Assembly (NCBI GenBank): GCA_002292815.1
Contig: DBBX01000028.1
Location: forward strand, 205,773-269,772
Length of the DNA: 64,000 bases
Source: Thiotrichaceae bacterium UBA973
GTDB taxonomy: Bacteria > Pseudomonadota > Gammaproteobacteria > Eutrophobiales > Eutrophobiaceae
Reading direction: 5' to 3'
Made by a program: the position numbers and the translations under genes. This document shows positions 41,643 to 50,459 of the stretch, piece by piece; the stretch's first letter is position 1, and each line of letters opens with the position of its first letter. Under the pieces are notes generated by a model, which had not been told where the DNA came from, searched no databases, and saw nothing but the letters and a program-made list of their open reading frames with translations.

Positions 41643-43155
41643 ATTGGTTCTCGGTTAAATCCGTCAATCCCTCATCAACACCCTGCTTCTCCTTAGCATA
41701 ATTGTTCCTAATTGATTCAATATGTTGGAGATAGTCTGTGCTTACATCGCCGGTAACATACTCACCGGTAAAACAAGACGTATCGAATTCTGTGATCTTT
41801 TTATTTCCTTGATGGGCAGAAGATATCAGATCTTCAATATCTTGATAGACTAACCAATCAGCACCAATTTTTTCAGCAACCTCTTCAACGGAACAATTAT
41901 TAGCAATTAATTCACCTGCCGTAGGCATATCTATGCCATAAACATTCGGATAGCGTACTGGTGGCGCTGCCGATGCAATATAAACACGTTTCGCACCGGC
42001 CTCTCTTGCCATTTGCACGATCTCTCTTGAAGTAGTCCCTCTTACAATAGAGTCATCGACAAGCAGAACATTTTTTCCTTTAAACTCCAGCTCAATTGCA
42101 TTTAACTTTTGTCGTACAGACTTCTTACGAATACTTTGGCCTGGCATAATGAATGTTCTTGGGATATATCGGTTTTTTACGAAACCCTCTCGATATTTCA
42201 CGTCTAATTTAGTCGCTAAAGGTAACGCCGCCGTTCGACTAGTGTCGGGAATAGGAATAACAACGTCTATATCGTGTTTTGGGTAGAGCCGAAGTATCTT
42301 TTTTGCTAGCTCTTCTCCCATCCTCAATCTCGCTTTATAGACCGAAATACCATCAATTATTGAGTCAGGTCTGGCTAAATAAACATGTTCAAAAATACAT
42401 GGACTGTAATTTGATTTATCTGAACATTGAAAGGTATGAATTTCACCAGACAATGTAATAAAGACGGCTTCGCCTGGTTCAATGTCACGTATAAGCTCGA
42501 AATCCAGAGCATTAATAGCCACACTTTCCGACGCAATTATAAATTCCGTTCCACTATCCGTCTTACGTTCTCCAAAGCAGACCGGCCGAATACCATTTGG
42601 ATCACGAAATCCTAGTATGCCAACACCGGTAATCATCGCTACAGCAGCATAACCACCTTTACAGCGTTCGTGCAATCGTTTGACTGCATGAAAGATATCT
42701 TTTGCATCCAGACTATCACGCGGTTTGCCAATTGCATTTAATTGGTGCGCAAGAATATTTAATAATACTTCTGAATCGGAATTAGTATTCAAATGACGTA
42801 GATCATCACGCATAAGATCTTCTTTCAAAGTCTCTGCATTAGTTAAATTGCCATTATGCGCGAGTGTAATACCGTAAGGAGAATTTACATAAAAGGGTTG
42901 CGCTTCTGCTGAGGACGAACAGCCGGCAGTCGGATAACGCACATGCCCAATACCCATATTTCCTTTCAAATTGAGCATATGCCGTGTGTGAAATACATCC
43001 CTAACAAGACCATTATCCTTCCTTAGATATAACTTACTTTCATCACAAGTCACCATACCAGCAGCATCTTGTCCACGATGTTGAAGAACCGTCAATCCAT
43101 CATATATAGCCTGGTTAACCGGATTTTTGGCAACGATGCCGATTATGCCGCACAT
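41641..43155 (-). CDS. purF: Amidophosphoribosyltransferase
   Basis: First committed enzyme of purine synthesis. After Met removal Cys2 (MCGIIGIVA) is the glutaminase nucleophile. The PRPP-binding loop is NVLLVDDSIVRGTTSREI. HNGNLTNAETLKEDL and RPVCFGER are further family marks. Length 504 equals the E. coli enzyme (505). Last gene of the conserved trp-accD-folC-cvpA-purF run; cvpA precedes it by 21 bases, as in other gammaproteobacteria. Confidence 0.98.
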   Translation of the reverse strand: MCGIIGIVAKNPVNQAIYDGLTVLQHRGQDAAGMVTCDESKLYLRKDNGLVRDVFHTRHMLNLKGNMGIGHVRYPTAGCSSSAEAQPFYVNSPYGITLAHNGNLTNAETLKEDLMRDDLRHLNTNSDSEVLLNILAHQLNAIGKPRDSLDAKDIFHAVKRLHERCKGGYAAVAMITGVGILGFRDPNGIRPVCFGERKTDSGTEFIIASESVAINALDFELIRDIEPGEAVFITLSGEIHTFQCSDKSNYSPCIFEHVYLARPDSIIDGISVYKARLRMGEELAKKILRLYPKHDIDVVIPIPDTSRTAALPLATKLDVKYREGFVKNRYIPRTFIMPGQSIRKKSVRQKLNAIELEFKGKNVLLVDDSIVRGTTSREIVQMAREAGAKRVYIASAAPPVRYPNVYGIDMPTAGELIANNCSVEEVAEKIGADWLVYQDIEDLISSAHQGNKKITEFDTSCFTGEYVTGDVSTDYLQHIESIRNNYAKEKQGVDEGLTDLTENQ

Positions 43156-43176
43156 AGTATTGTTCTTATGAGTTTA

Positions 43177-43686
43177 TTAATCATTTTCATTTACCTGTTC
43201 ATATGAATGATATTCGGTTATTGACTCTGGTAAAAAACGTGCGCCCCATACACTTGTACGTTCAAACGGAGCTGCTAACTTTGATTCTTCCCACCACGGT
43301 TCTTGTGGAAAAGCAGTAAATCCAGCCATAAAAATTATAACTGTAACAATTAGTCCGCCTAATCCCATACCAAAAAACAATCCTAAAATCCTGTCCGCTG
43401 CTGTTAGACCCGTTCTACCTAACAACTTTACTACGAAATAACTTATACCACTCATTATAAGTAAACTTAAAATAAACAATGCGATGAACGCCAAAACAAT
43501 CCTTAAGATTGGCGTATCGACATAATTTTCCAGCAACGGAGAAAAATAGGGTACTAGTTTTGTTGAAAGGCCTAATGATACTGCCCAGGATAATAATGAA
43601 AATAAGATATTCAAAAAACCATAAAAAACACCCACGATGGTGGGCAATGCAATTAAACAAAGAATGACTATATCGGCTGTCGACAT
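43177..43686 (-). CDS. cvpA: CvpA family membrane protein
   Basis: A 169-residue inner-membrane protein with four membrane segments (about 5-25, 28-45, 62-85 and 103-125), named for colicin V production and also needed for purF expression in E. coli by polarity. The C-terminal 40 residues are cytoplasmic or periplasmic with QEPWWEES, a typical CvpA phrase. Located right before purF. Confidence 0.93.
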   Translation of the reverse strand: MSTADIVILCLIALPTIVGVFYGFLNILFSLLSWAVSLGLSTKLVPYFSPLLENYVDTPILRIVLAFIALFILSLLIMSGISYFVVKLLGRTGLTAADRILGLFFGMGLGGLIVTVIIFMAGFTAFPQEPWWEESKLAAPFERTSVWGARFLPESITEYHSYEQVNEND

Positions 43687-43720
43687 TATTGAAATCTGTT
43701 GTTTTTAAGTTAATTAAAAA

Positions 43721-44326
43721 TTATGGATAGTTCAATACTATACCGTCTAGCTTCGTATTTTCTTTAATTTTCTTTAGCAACACATCAGCATCAGCACGCA
43801 ATAATTCTGGGCCGACTCTAACTCGGTACGCTACTTCATTATTTTGCTTTATAGGTTCAACGAACGCTGGAAACCCTGACTTCCTAAGTGTTAAATTAAG
43901 TTTCTCTGCATTGGCTTTACTCGAAAAGCTACCTAGCTGTACTACCCATGCAGTCAAACCAACTTGTTTATCTTTTATAATTTTATTTGGTGCCGATTCT
44001 TTAGTATCACCTGCTACCGCAATAATTGATTCTGGTTTAGTAGCTGATTTAGTTTTTGGCTTAACTATCGACGCGTCTATTTCATCTTCATTAATAGATG
44101 GTCCTACTATGGCTGCAGCATCAATATTAATCGGTGTGTCTGGTGTTACCGGATTATTTAACGGGATTAACTTAGAATTAAACTTATCAGTCGGACGCTC
44201 TGGAATATTGGTCTTTGTAATAGAATCGGCGTCTATAGGACCTGTTAAAAACATAGGTATAAATATCACGGCAATTACAATTAGAACTGCTGCACCAACC
44301 AATCGTTCTTTTATGCGTTGATGCAT
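43721..44326 (-). CDS. dedD: SPOR-domain protein, DedD-like
   Basis: Single-pass inner-membrane protein with a C-terminal SPOR domain that binds denuded peptidoglycan at the division site. It starts RIKERLVGAAVLIVIAVIFI, the DedD signature of a short cytoplasmic tail and one membrane helix. A Pro/Thr/Ile-rich linker follows, and the SPOR domain (about 122-200: WVVQLGSFSSKANAEKLNLT, then YRVRVGPEL) ends the protein. The position between folC and cvpA is the conserved place of dedD. Confidence 0.93.
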   Translation of the reverse strand: MHQRIKERLVGAAVLIVIAVIFIPMFLTGPIDADSITKTNIPERPTDKFNSKLIPLNNPVTPDTPINIDAAAIVGPSINEDEIDASIVKPKTKSATKPESIIAVAGDTKESAPNKIIKDKQVGLTAWVVQLGSFSSKANAEKLNLTLRKSGFPAFVEPIKQNNEVAYRVRVGPELLRADADVLLKKIKENTKLDGIVLNYP

Positions 44327-44331
44327 TTTAA

Positions 44332-45657
44332 CTAGCTTTGCCCCTGATTTAAATGCCCGAGCGCGGCCCCAACTGTTAGAAAAGACCCAGTAATGACAAT
44401 CCTGTCACCAGGCATCGATAGCTCATCAAGCTTTTCCAATGCATGGCCCACACTCTTATATTCAATTACATTATCACTGATACCCAATGTCCTAAGTTCT
44501 GAAATTAATGATTTGGCGTCACTACCACGCTCTTCTGTTAGCGTAATAATATTCCAGCTATCAGCTATATTTTTTAATACCTTGAATACTTCTGGATGAT
44601 CTTTATCTTTTAACATCCCCACGATCAAATGAGTTTGTCCTAAACACGGAATCTTGCTTATATTTTTTACCAACACCCTAACTGATTCGCTATTGTGAGC
44701 CACATCTAATATCTTCGGTATCCTGCCGGGGATAAATTGCATGCGACCGTTGAGACGAAAACTACCAAGCCCTTGCTTAATATTTTCAAGACTCACTGGG
44801 TAATCATGCTTTATTTTTTCTAATACCATTAAGACACCAGCTGCATTTTGTAATTGAAAATCACAAAATTGCATAGGTCTAGGTAATTCTTCCAAAGAAA
44901 CATTGTCTGTCTCCCATGACCAATCACCATGTCCCATCGCCAATTTATAATCACGCCCTAATACACTCAATGGCGTGCCCAATGCATCGGCACAATCGAG
45001 TAAACTCTGCGGTGGACTAGCATCAGAACATATAGCAGGCGCCTTGTTTCTAAAAATACCTGCTTTTTCTCTAGCTATACTCTCACGGTTATCGCCAAGC
45101 CATTGCTGGTGATCTATATCGATACTGGTAATTAATGCGACATCTGCATCAAGTACATTCACCGCATCAAGTCGACCACCTAAGCCGACTTCAAGAATGG
45201 CCAAATCGACATTATGCTGACGAAAAAGGTCCAATGCTGTAAGCGTTCCAAACTCAAAATACGTTAATGAAATTTCACCGCGTGCCCGATCAATTCGATC
45301 AAATGATTCACACAGCTCAGAATCTGAAACTTCAACACCATTGATACAGATTCGTTCGTTATAACGGAGTAAATGTGGCGATGTATATCGACCTACTTTG
45401 TAATCTGCATTACGTAGGATCTTATCCAACATGGTGATACTAGATCCTTTGCCATTGGTTCCTGCAACACTAATAACGTTATAGGTTGGCTTGAGCAAGC
45501 CCATATTATTTGCAACACGACGACATCGCTCTAAACCTAATTCAATCGCTGTAAAATGCAGGCTTTCTTGCCACTCTAACCATTTATCAAGACTATTAAA
45601 TCTTAATTGATTAGGGTGTGTTCCTGACTTAGAAATTGATTTAATTTTACTAGCCAT
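44332..45657 (-). CDS. folC: Folylpolyglutamate synthase / dihydrofolate synthase
   Basis: Adds glutamate to dihydropteroate and folates. P-loop SVAGTNGKGSSITML (about 63-77), then GRYTSPHLLRYNERI, LGGRLDAVN, TSIDIDHQQWLGD with the metal-binding His, and LDVAHNSESVRVL. Length 441 is normal. It follows accD by 24 bases and precedes the dedD-like gene by 5. Confidence 0.97.
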   Translation of the reverse strand: MASKIKSISKSGTHPNQLRFNSLDKWLEWQESLHFTAIELGLERCRRVANNMGLLKPTYNVISVAGTNGKGSSITMLDKILRNADYKVGRYTSPHLLRYNERICINGVEVSDSELCESFDRIDRARGEISLTYFEFGTLTALDLFRQHNVDLAILEVGLGGRLDAVNVLDADVALITSIDIDHQQWLGDNRESIAREKAGIFRNKAPAICSDASPPQSLLDCADALGTPLSVLGRDYKLAMGHGDWSWETDNVSLEELPRPMQFCDFQLQNAAGVLMVLEKIKHDYPVSLENIKQGLGSFRLNGRMQFIPGRIPKILDVAHNSESVRVLVKNISKIPCLGQTHLIVGMLKDKDHPEVFKVLKNIADSWNIITLTEERGSDAKSLISELRTLGISDNVIEYKSVGHALEKLDELSMPGDRIVITGSFLTVGAALGHLNQGQS

Positions 45658-45681
45658 AAGAGTGTCGGAAAATTATTCAAA

Positions 45682-46545
45682 TCATCCAGCTAATGATTGA
45701 TGGGTTAGCATCGATAGCAGCTTGCTGATCCTATCGCGTAATTCTCTACGATCAACAATCATATCAATATCGCCATTTTCGAGTAAAAATTCACTGCGCT
45801 GAAAGCCTTCAGGTAGCGTTTCTCTAACAGTTTGCTCAATAACCCGTGGTCCAGCAAAACCAATCAAAGCATTAGGTTCAGCTATGTTAATATCTCCAAG
45901 CGTAGCCAAACTTGCTGATACACCACCCATTGTGGGATCAGTCAGTACTGAAATATATGGCAATCCTTTGTTACGTAAGAGAGCTATAGCAGCAGAGGTT
46001 TTAGCCATTTGCATTAATGAGAACAGGGCTTCCTGCATTCTGGCACCACCACTTGTTGAAAAACAGATTAATGATGCATTCATTTCTATTGCAGTTTCAA
46101 CTGCACGAACAAACCGTTCACCAACAACCGAACCCATAGAACCACCCATAAAATTGAATTCAAATGCACAGGCAACAACTGGCAAACCTTTTAATTTTCC
46201 AGACATAACGACCAGAGCATCATCCTCACCCGTTTTCTTTTGTGCTTGGTTGAGTCTATCTTTGTACTTTTTATTGTCACGAAATTTCAAGATATCAACT
46301 GGTTTAACCTCGGCACCAATTTCAACTCTATTATCACTATCCAAAAATGTTTCCAGACGTACTCGTGCGCTAATACGCATATGATGATCGCATTTCGGAC
46401 ATACATCATTATTCCTGTCGAGTTCTGCACGATATAACACCGCGTTACATTCCGGACATTTTGTCCAAACACCTTCTGGCACAGTACGACGTGTTGCCCC
46501 ATTCGTTTTATCTCGCGAAGGTAATATTTTTTTAAACCAGCTCAT
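45682..46545 (-). CDS. accD: Acetyl-CoA carboxylase carboxyltransferase subunit beta
   Basis: Beta subunit of the fatty-acid-synthesis carboxyltransferase. The zinc ribbon near the N-terminus (CPECNAVLY at about 29, CPKC at about 48) is complete. CAFEFNFMGGSMGSVVGERF and STSGGARMQEALFSLMQM are the carboxyltransferase marks. Length 287 is close to E. coli (304). In the usual position between trpA and folC. Confidence 0.98.
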   Translation of the reverse strand: MSWFKKILPSRDKTNGATRRTVPEGVWTKCPECNAVLYRAELDRNNDVCPKCDHHMRISARVRLETFLDSDNRVEIGAEVKPVDILKFRDNKKYKDRLNQAQKKTGEDDALVVMSGKLKGLPVVACAFEFNFMGGSMGSVVGERFVRAVETAIEMNASLICFSTSGGARMQEALFSLMQMAKTSAAIALLRNKGLPYISVLTDPTMGGVSASLATLGDINIAEPNALIGFAGPRVIEQTVRETLPEGFQRSEFLLENGDIDMIVDRRELRDRISKLLSMLTHQSLAG

Positions 46546-46554
46546 ATTTAATTG

Positions 46555-47364
46555 TTATCCAATATTATCTAGTGCTGTTCGCAAGGATCTCATAAATGAT
46601 GATATTTCTAATTTCATTTTTTCACCGTCCCCGGCATGTTCAGCAATCCTTTCAACCAAGGCACTTCCCACAACAATTGCGTCACTGACCCTGCCAACAT
46701 CTTCTGCTATTTTCGCATTCTTAATTCCAAAGCCAACACCTAAAGGCAATGAAGTTTTGCTACGGATCTCATTTAGTTTATCGTCAACAGCTTTAACATC
46801 CAGTTGATTACTACCGGTTACTCCCTTCAAAGAGACATAATACAGGAAGCCTGATGCGACTTCACAAACCCTGTCCAAGCGTTTTCCTTTTGTGGTCGGT
46901 GAAATAAGGAATATTTGATCTATACCGAACGGTTTCAGAATCTCTCCAAATTCGGCAGATTCCTCGGGCGGCAAATCAACAATAATCAGGCCATCAACCC
47001 CTGCATTTGCTGCCTTTTCAACAAAAGTTTCATACCCCATAACCTCTATAGGGTTCAAATAACCCATTAAGATAATAGGGGTGGATTCGTCCTCGGCTCT
47101 AAATTCTTTAACTATATTAAACACATCATCAGTATTCGTCCCTTTTAGCAATGCGCGTTCACTCGCACGTTGAATTACCGGACCATCGGCCATAGGGTCT
47201 GAGAAAGGGACGCCTAATTCAATAATATCTGCACCCGCTTCTGTCAAAACATGCATTAATTCAACAGTCATCTCGAGTGATGGATCGCCTGCAGTAATAA
47301 ATGGAATTAGTGCTTTTTTGTTCTTATTTTTAAGTGCGCTAAAACACGCTTCAATTCTGCTCAT
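46555..47364 (-). CDS. trpA: Tryptophan synthase alpha subunit
   Basis: Cleaves indole-glycerol phosphate to indole. Catalytic Glu in ADIIELGVPFSDPMADGP and Asp in DGLIIVDLPPEES; phosphate-binding GVGFGIKNA and AIVVGSALV. Length 269 (E. coli 268). It is separated from trpB by a 63-residue gene, which is unusual since trpB and trpA are normally adjacent or overlapping. Confidence 0.98.
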   Translation of the reverse strand: MSRIEACFSALKNKNKKALIPFITAGDPSLEMTVELMHVLTEAGADIIELGVPFSDPMADGPVIQRASERALLKGTNTDDVFNIVKEFRAEDESTPIILMGYLNPIEVMGYETFVEKAANAGVDGLIIVDLPPEESAEFGEILKPFGIDQIFLISPTTKGKRLDRVCEVASGFLYYVSLKGVTGSNQLDVKAVDDKLNEIRSKTSLPLGVGFGIKNAKIAEDVGRVSDAIVVGSALVERIAEHAGDGEKMKLEISSFMRSLRTALDNIG

Positions 47365-47438
47365 AGTTTGTCAATTCGATAATGATAAATAGGAAACGAA
47401 AATTAAGGGTTAGTGGGAAACTAATCAAGATCTCTAGA

Positions 47439-47630
47439 TTACTCTTTTAAACCAAGTTTCAATTCAAGCAACTCGATGGCCATATCTGGTATTTCTTTAT
47501 GATTTCTTGACTCATGTGATAACAACCAATTATCAACGTCGGCTCGTTTAACTTTTAGTAACTCAGCAAGTTGCAAACGATCCAGCTCTCGATCAGCCAT
47601 TATATCCATCAAACGTTCACGATTATTCAT
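47439..47630 (-). CDS. Small HTH-like protein between trpB and trpA
   Basis: A 63-residue acidic-basic helical protein starting MNNRERLMDIMADRELDRLQ. The stretch QLAELLKVKRADVDNWL (about residues 20-36) reads as a Cro/CI-type helix-turn-helix with a Trp in the recognition helix. It starts 17 bases after the trpB stop, with a GGGGA-type ribosome site, and ends 74 bases before trpA. It is so short that it would need to act as a dimer. I do not know a named family. A link to tryptophan regulation is inferred only from position. Confidence 0.7.
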   Translation of the reverse strand: MNNRERLMDIMADRELDRLQLAELLKVKRADVDNWLLSHESRNHKEIPDMAIELLELKLGLKE

Positions 47631-47647
47631 AACCTATGATCCCCGGT

Positions 47648-48886
47648 TTAGAGTGTAATCCCTTCATGTGCCGCAACCGTGTGCATATCTTTATCCCCAC
47701 GACCTGATAAATTGGCAATAATTATCGCATCTTTAGCCATTTGGGGGGCAATTTTTGTGGTATAGGCCAATGCATGGCTAGATTCTAAAGCGGGGATAAT
47801 ACCCTCGATGCGGGTCAAATCATGAAAAGCCTGCAATGCTTCAATATCTGTTACAGAGACATAATTAGCTCGACCGGTATCCTTTAACCAAGCATGCTCC
47901 GGCCCGACACCCGGATAATCCAAACCCGCTGAGATACAGTGTGTTTCAATTATTTGTCCATATTCATCTTCCATTAAATAAGTACGGTTACCATGTAAAA
48001 CGCCTGGTTTTCCCGCACTTAAAGGGGCGGCATGATGCCCAGTCTCGATACCTTCTCCAGCTGCCTCGACACCATAAATCGATACTTCCTTATCATCTAG
48101 AAAATGATGAAACAATCCAATCGCATTAGAACCGCCACCAACACAGGCCACCAAGGCATCGGGGAGACGTCCTGCCTGATCTAGGCATTGTTGTCGCGCT
48201 TCGCGACCCACTACCGCATTGAAATCCCTCACCATAGCTGGATACGGATGGGGCCCGGCAACAGTTCCAATGATATAAAAGGTATCATCAACATTAGTTA
48301 CCCAATCCCGCATAGCTTCATTTAAAGCATCTTTTAATGTTTTAGAACCTGCTTCAACAGAAACAACGGTTGCTCCAAGGAGCTTCATGCGAAAGACATT
48401 CATAGCTTGCCTTTGGATATCTTCAGCGCCCATATAAACGACACATTCCATACCATAGCGAGCAGCAACTGTGGCCGTTGCAACACCATGCTGGCCAGCA
48501 CCAGTCTCTGCAATAACACGTCGCTTACCCATCAATTTCGCTAATAATGCCTGGCCAACGGTATTATTTATCTTATGCGCACCGGTATGATTCAAATCTT
48601 CGCGTTTCAAATAGATTTGCGCGCCACCCAGTTGCTCACTCCAACGTTTCGCATGGTATAGCGGTGAGGGTCGGCCCACATAGTGTTTTAAATCATGTTC
48701 ATATTCGGCAATAAAATCAGGGTCATTTTTATATTTTTTATATGCTTGCTCAAGCTCTTCTAATGGACCCATTAATGTTTCAGAGACAAATCGCCCCCCA
48801 TAAGGTCCAAAGTGGCCACGCTTGTCAGGCATAGACTTTAACGATTCGATATTTGAGTTATCACTTTTTTTATTGGCTTCAGGCAT
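47648..48886 (-). CDS. trpB: Tryptophan synthase beta subunit
   Basis: PLP enzyme joining indole and serine. The PLP Lys is in LNHTGAHKINNTVGQALLA; ETGAGQHGVATATVAA, GGGSNAIGLFHHF and LSGRGDKDMHTV are all conserved. The N-terminus is about 15 residues longer than in E. coli, giving 412. It overlaps trpF by eight bases, so translation is coupled. Confidence 0.98.
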   Translation of the reverse strand: MPEANKKSDNSNIESLKSMPDKRGHFGPYGGRFVSETLMGPLEELEQAYKKYKNDPDFIAEYEHDLKHYVGRPSPLYHAKRWSEQLGGAQIYLKREDLNHTGAHKINNTVGQALLAKLMGKRRVIAETGAGQHGVATATVAARYGMECVVYMGAEDIQRQAMNVFRMKLLGATVVSVEAGSKTLKDALNEAMRDWVTNVDDTFYIIGTVAGPHPYPAMVRDFNAVVGREARQQCLDQAGRLPDALVACVGGGSNAIGLFHHFLDDKEVSIYGVEAAGEGIETGHHAAPLSAGKPGVLHGNRTYLMEDEYGQIIETHCISAGLDYPGVGPEHAWLKDTGRANYVSVTDIEALQAFHDLTRIEGIIPALESSHALAYTTKIAPQMAKDAIIIANLSGRGDKDMHTVAAHEGITL

Positions 48887-49508
48887 TCATAGTCTCACTA
48901 ATAAATTTTTTAATTTTGACAGGGTCTTTTATCCCTTTTTTCTTCTCAACGCCACCGCTTACATCTACGGCATAAGGATGAACCTGATATATCGCATTTT
49001 TCACATTGTTCCCATCCAGACCACCAGCAAGGATAATAGGCTTCGACAAATTATTTGGGATAATACTCCAGTCAAACGCTTTTCCAGTGCCGCCAGGAAC
49101 CCCTTTTACATAAGCGTCAAGCAATAAGGCTTTGGCTGAGGAGTACTTTTCAACTTCATCATGCAAACAAATACTTTCATTCATTCTAACTGCTTTAATA
49201 TAAGGCCTATTGAATAAAGCGCAAGCTTGTTCCGTTTCTTGTCCATGAAACTGGAGTGTATCAATCGCAACTTCTTTTATTACCTTATTTATATAAGCAT
49301 CATCAGCATCTACAAACAGGCCAACACAATTAATCAAAGGCGATATATTGTCAGTAATTTGTTTGGCTAGATTAATAGAAACATAACGTGGACTAGCTTC
49401 ATAAAATACAAGGCCAATTGCGTCAGCTCCTGCTACTGCAGCAGCATTTGCATCTTCAATGCTTGTGATACCGCAAATTTTCACCCGCGTGCGTTTTAGG
49501 TGTTCCAT
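48879..49508 (-). CDS. trpF: Phosphoribosylanthranilate isomerase
   Basis: TIM-barrel isomerase of tryptophan synthesis. KICGITSIEDANAAAVAGAD has the catalytic Cys, VGLFVDAD and LLDAYVKGVPGGTGKAFDW follow, and LAGGLDGNNVKNAI and VDVSGGVEKKKGIKD end the active-site set. A stand-alone TrpF of 209 residues, not fused to TrpC, as in Pseudomonas. Confidence 0.97.
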   Translation of the reverse strand: MEHLKRTRVKICGITSIEDANAAAVAGADAIGLVFYEASPRYVSINLAKQITDNISPLINCVGLFVDADDAYINKVIKEVAIDTLQFHGQETEQACALFNRPYIKAVRMNESICLHDEVEKYSSAKALLLDAYVKGVPGGTGKAFDWSIIPNNLSKPIILAGGLDGNNVKNAIYQVHPYAVDVSGGVEKKKGIKDPVKIKKFISETMNA

Positions 49509-49551
49509 TTTTTCAATTCTTTCAATTCTTAATTGCTATAAGACTCATTCA

Positions 49552-50343
49552 TTAACGACAAATTCCAAATTTCTCCAAGACCGATTTTGCTTCAGGCATA
49601 GAAAATCGTTCTGGATACTGAATATTAACCAGATATAACCCATCAGGTGGTGCAGTTACTCCACCAGAGCTTCTATCTTTCGCTGCTAATACATCAGCCG
49701 CCCAATTTACTTCTTTTTTACCTGAGCCGATAGCCATTAATACACCTGCTATATTCCTGACCATATGATGAAGAAAGGCATTCGCAGTTAGTGTAATCAC
49801 TATCCAGTCTTCCAGTCTATCGATCTCAAGAGTATGTATCGTTCTGATAGGTGAATTTGCCTGACAGGCAACCGCTCTATACGAAGTAAAATCATGCTCT
49901 CCAATGAAGCAAGATGAGGCTTGTTTCATTTTATAAAAATCAAGTGGTCTACATTCCCAGGAAACCAAACCATTGAATATAGCTGGGCGTGCAGGTCGAT
50001 TTAAAATCAAGTATTGATAGGTTCTTTGCTCTGCACTAAATCTAGCATGAAAATCATCATCAATTTCTAATGCCCATGTAACCGCGATATCTTTTGGGAG
50101 TATTGAATTTGTCCCGAATACCCAGGCATGCGTATCTCTTACGGATGATGTTTCGAAGTGAATAACCTGTTGAATCGCATGAACACCAGTGTCTGTTCTG
50201 CCCGCGCAATGTATTCTAATAAATTCATCTGCGATGGTTGATAAGGCTGTTTCTATAGATTCTTGTATGGTTGGAGAGATGGATTGCCTTTGCCAGCCAT
50301 AATAATTACAACCATTATATTCAATTCCCAGTGCAATCTTCAT
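49552..50343 (-). CDS. truA: tRNA pseudouridine(38-40) synthase TruA
   Basis: Converts uridines 38-40 of tRNA anticodon arms to pseudouridine. The catalytic Asp is in HCAGRTDTGVHAIQQV (about residues 46-61); FHARFSAEQRTYQYLI and FLHHMVRNIAGVLMAIG are further TruA marks. Length 263 (E. coli 270). Between fimV and trpF, its conserved place. Confidence 0.97.
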   Translation of the reverse strand: MKIALGIEYNGCNYYGWQRQSISPTIQESIETALSTIADEFIRIHCAGRTDTGVHAIQQVIHFETSSVRDTHAWVFGTNSILPKDIAVTWALEIDDDFHARFSAEQRTYQYLILNRPARPAIFNGLVSWECRPLDFYKMKQASSCFIGEHDFTSYRAVACQANSPIRTIHTLEIDRLEDWIVITLTANAFLHHMVRNIAGVLMAIGSGKKEVNWAADVLAAKDRSSGGVTAPPDGLYLVNIQYPERFSMPEAKSVLEKFGICR

Positions 50344-50459
50344 TCTGGACTGGCCACGCTAATGATATAATTAATATAACTATGCTGAATTACTTTAAGT
50401 ATTAATGTACGAGCACTTCTAATGAAATAATTCAGTATTAAATTGATTTCTCTCTAAAC

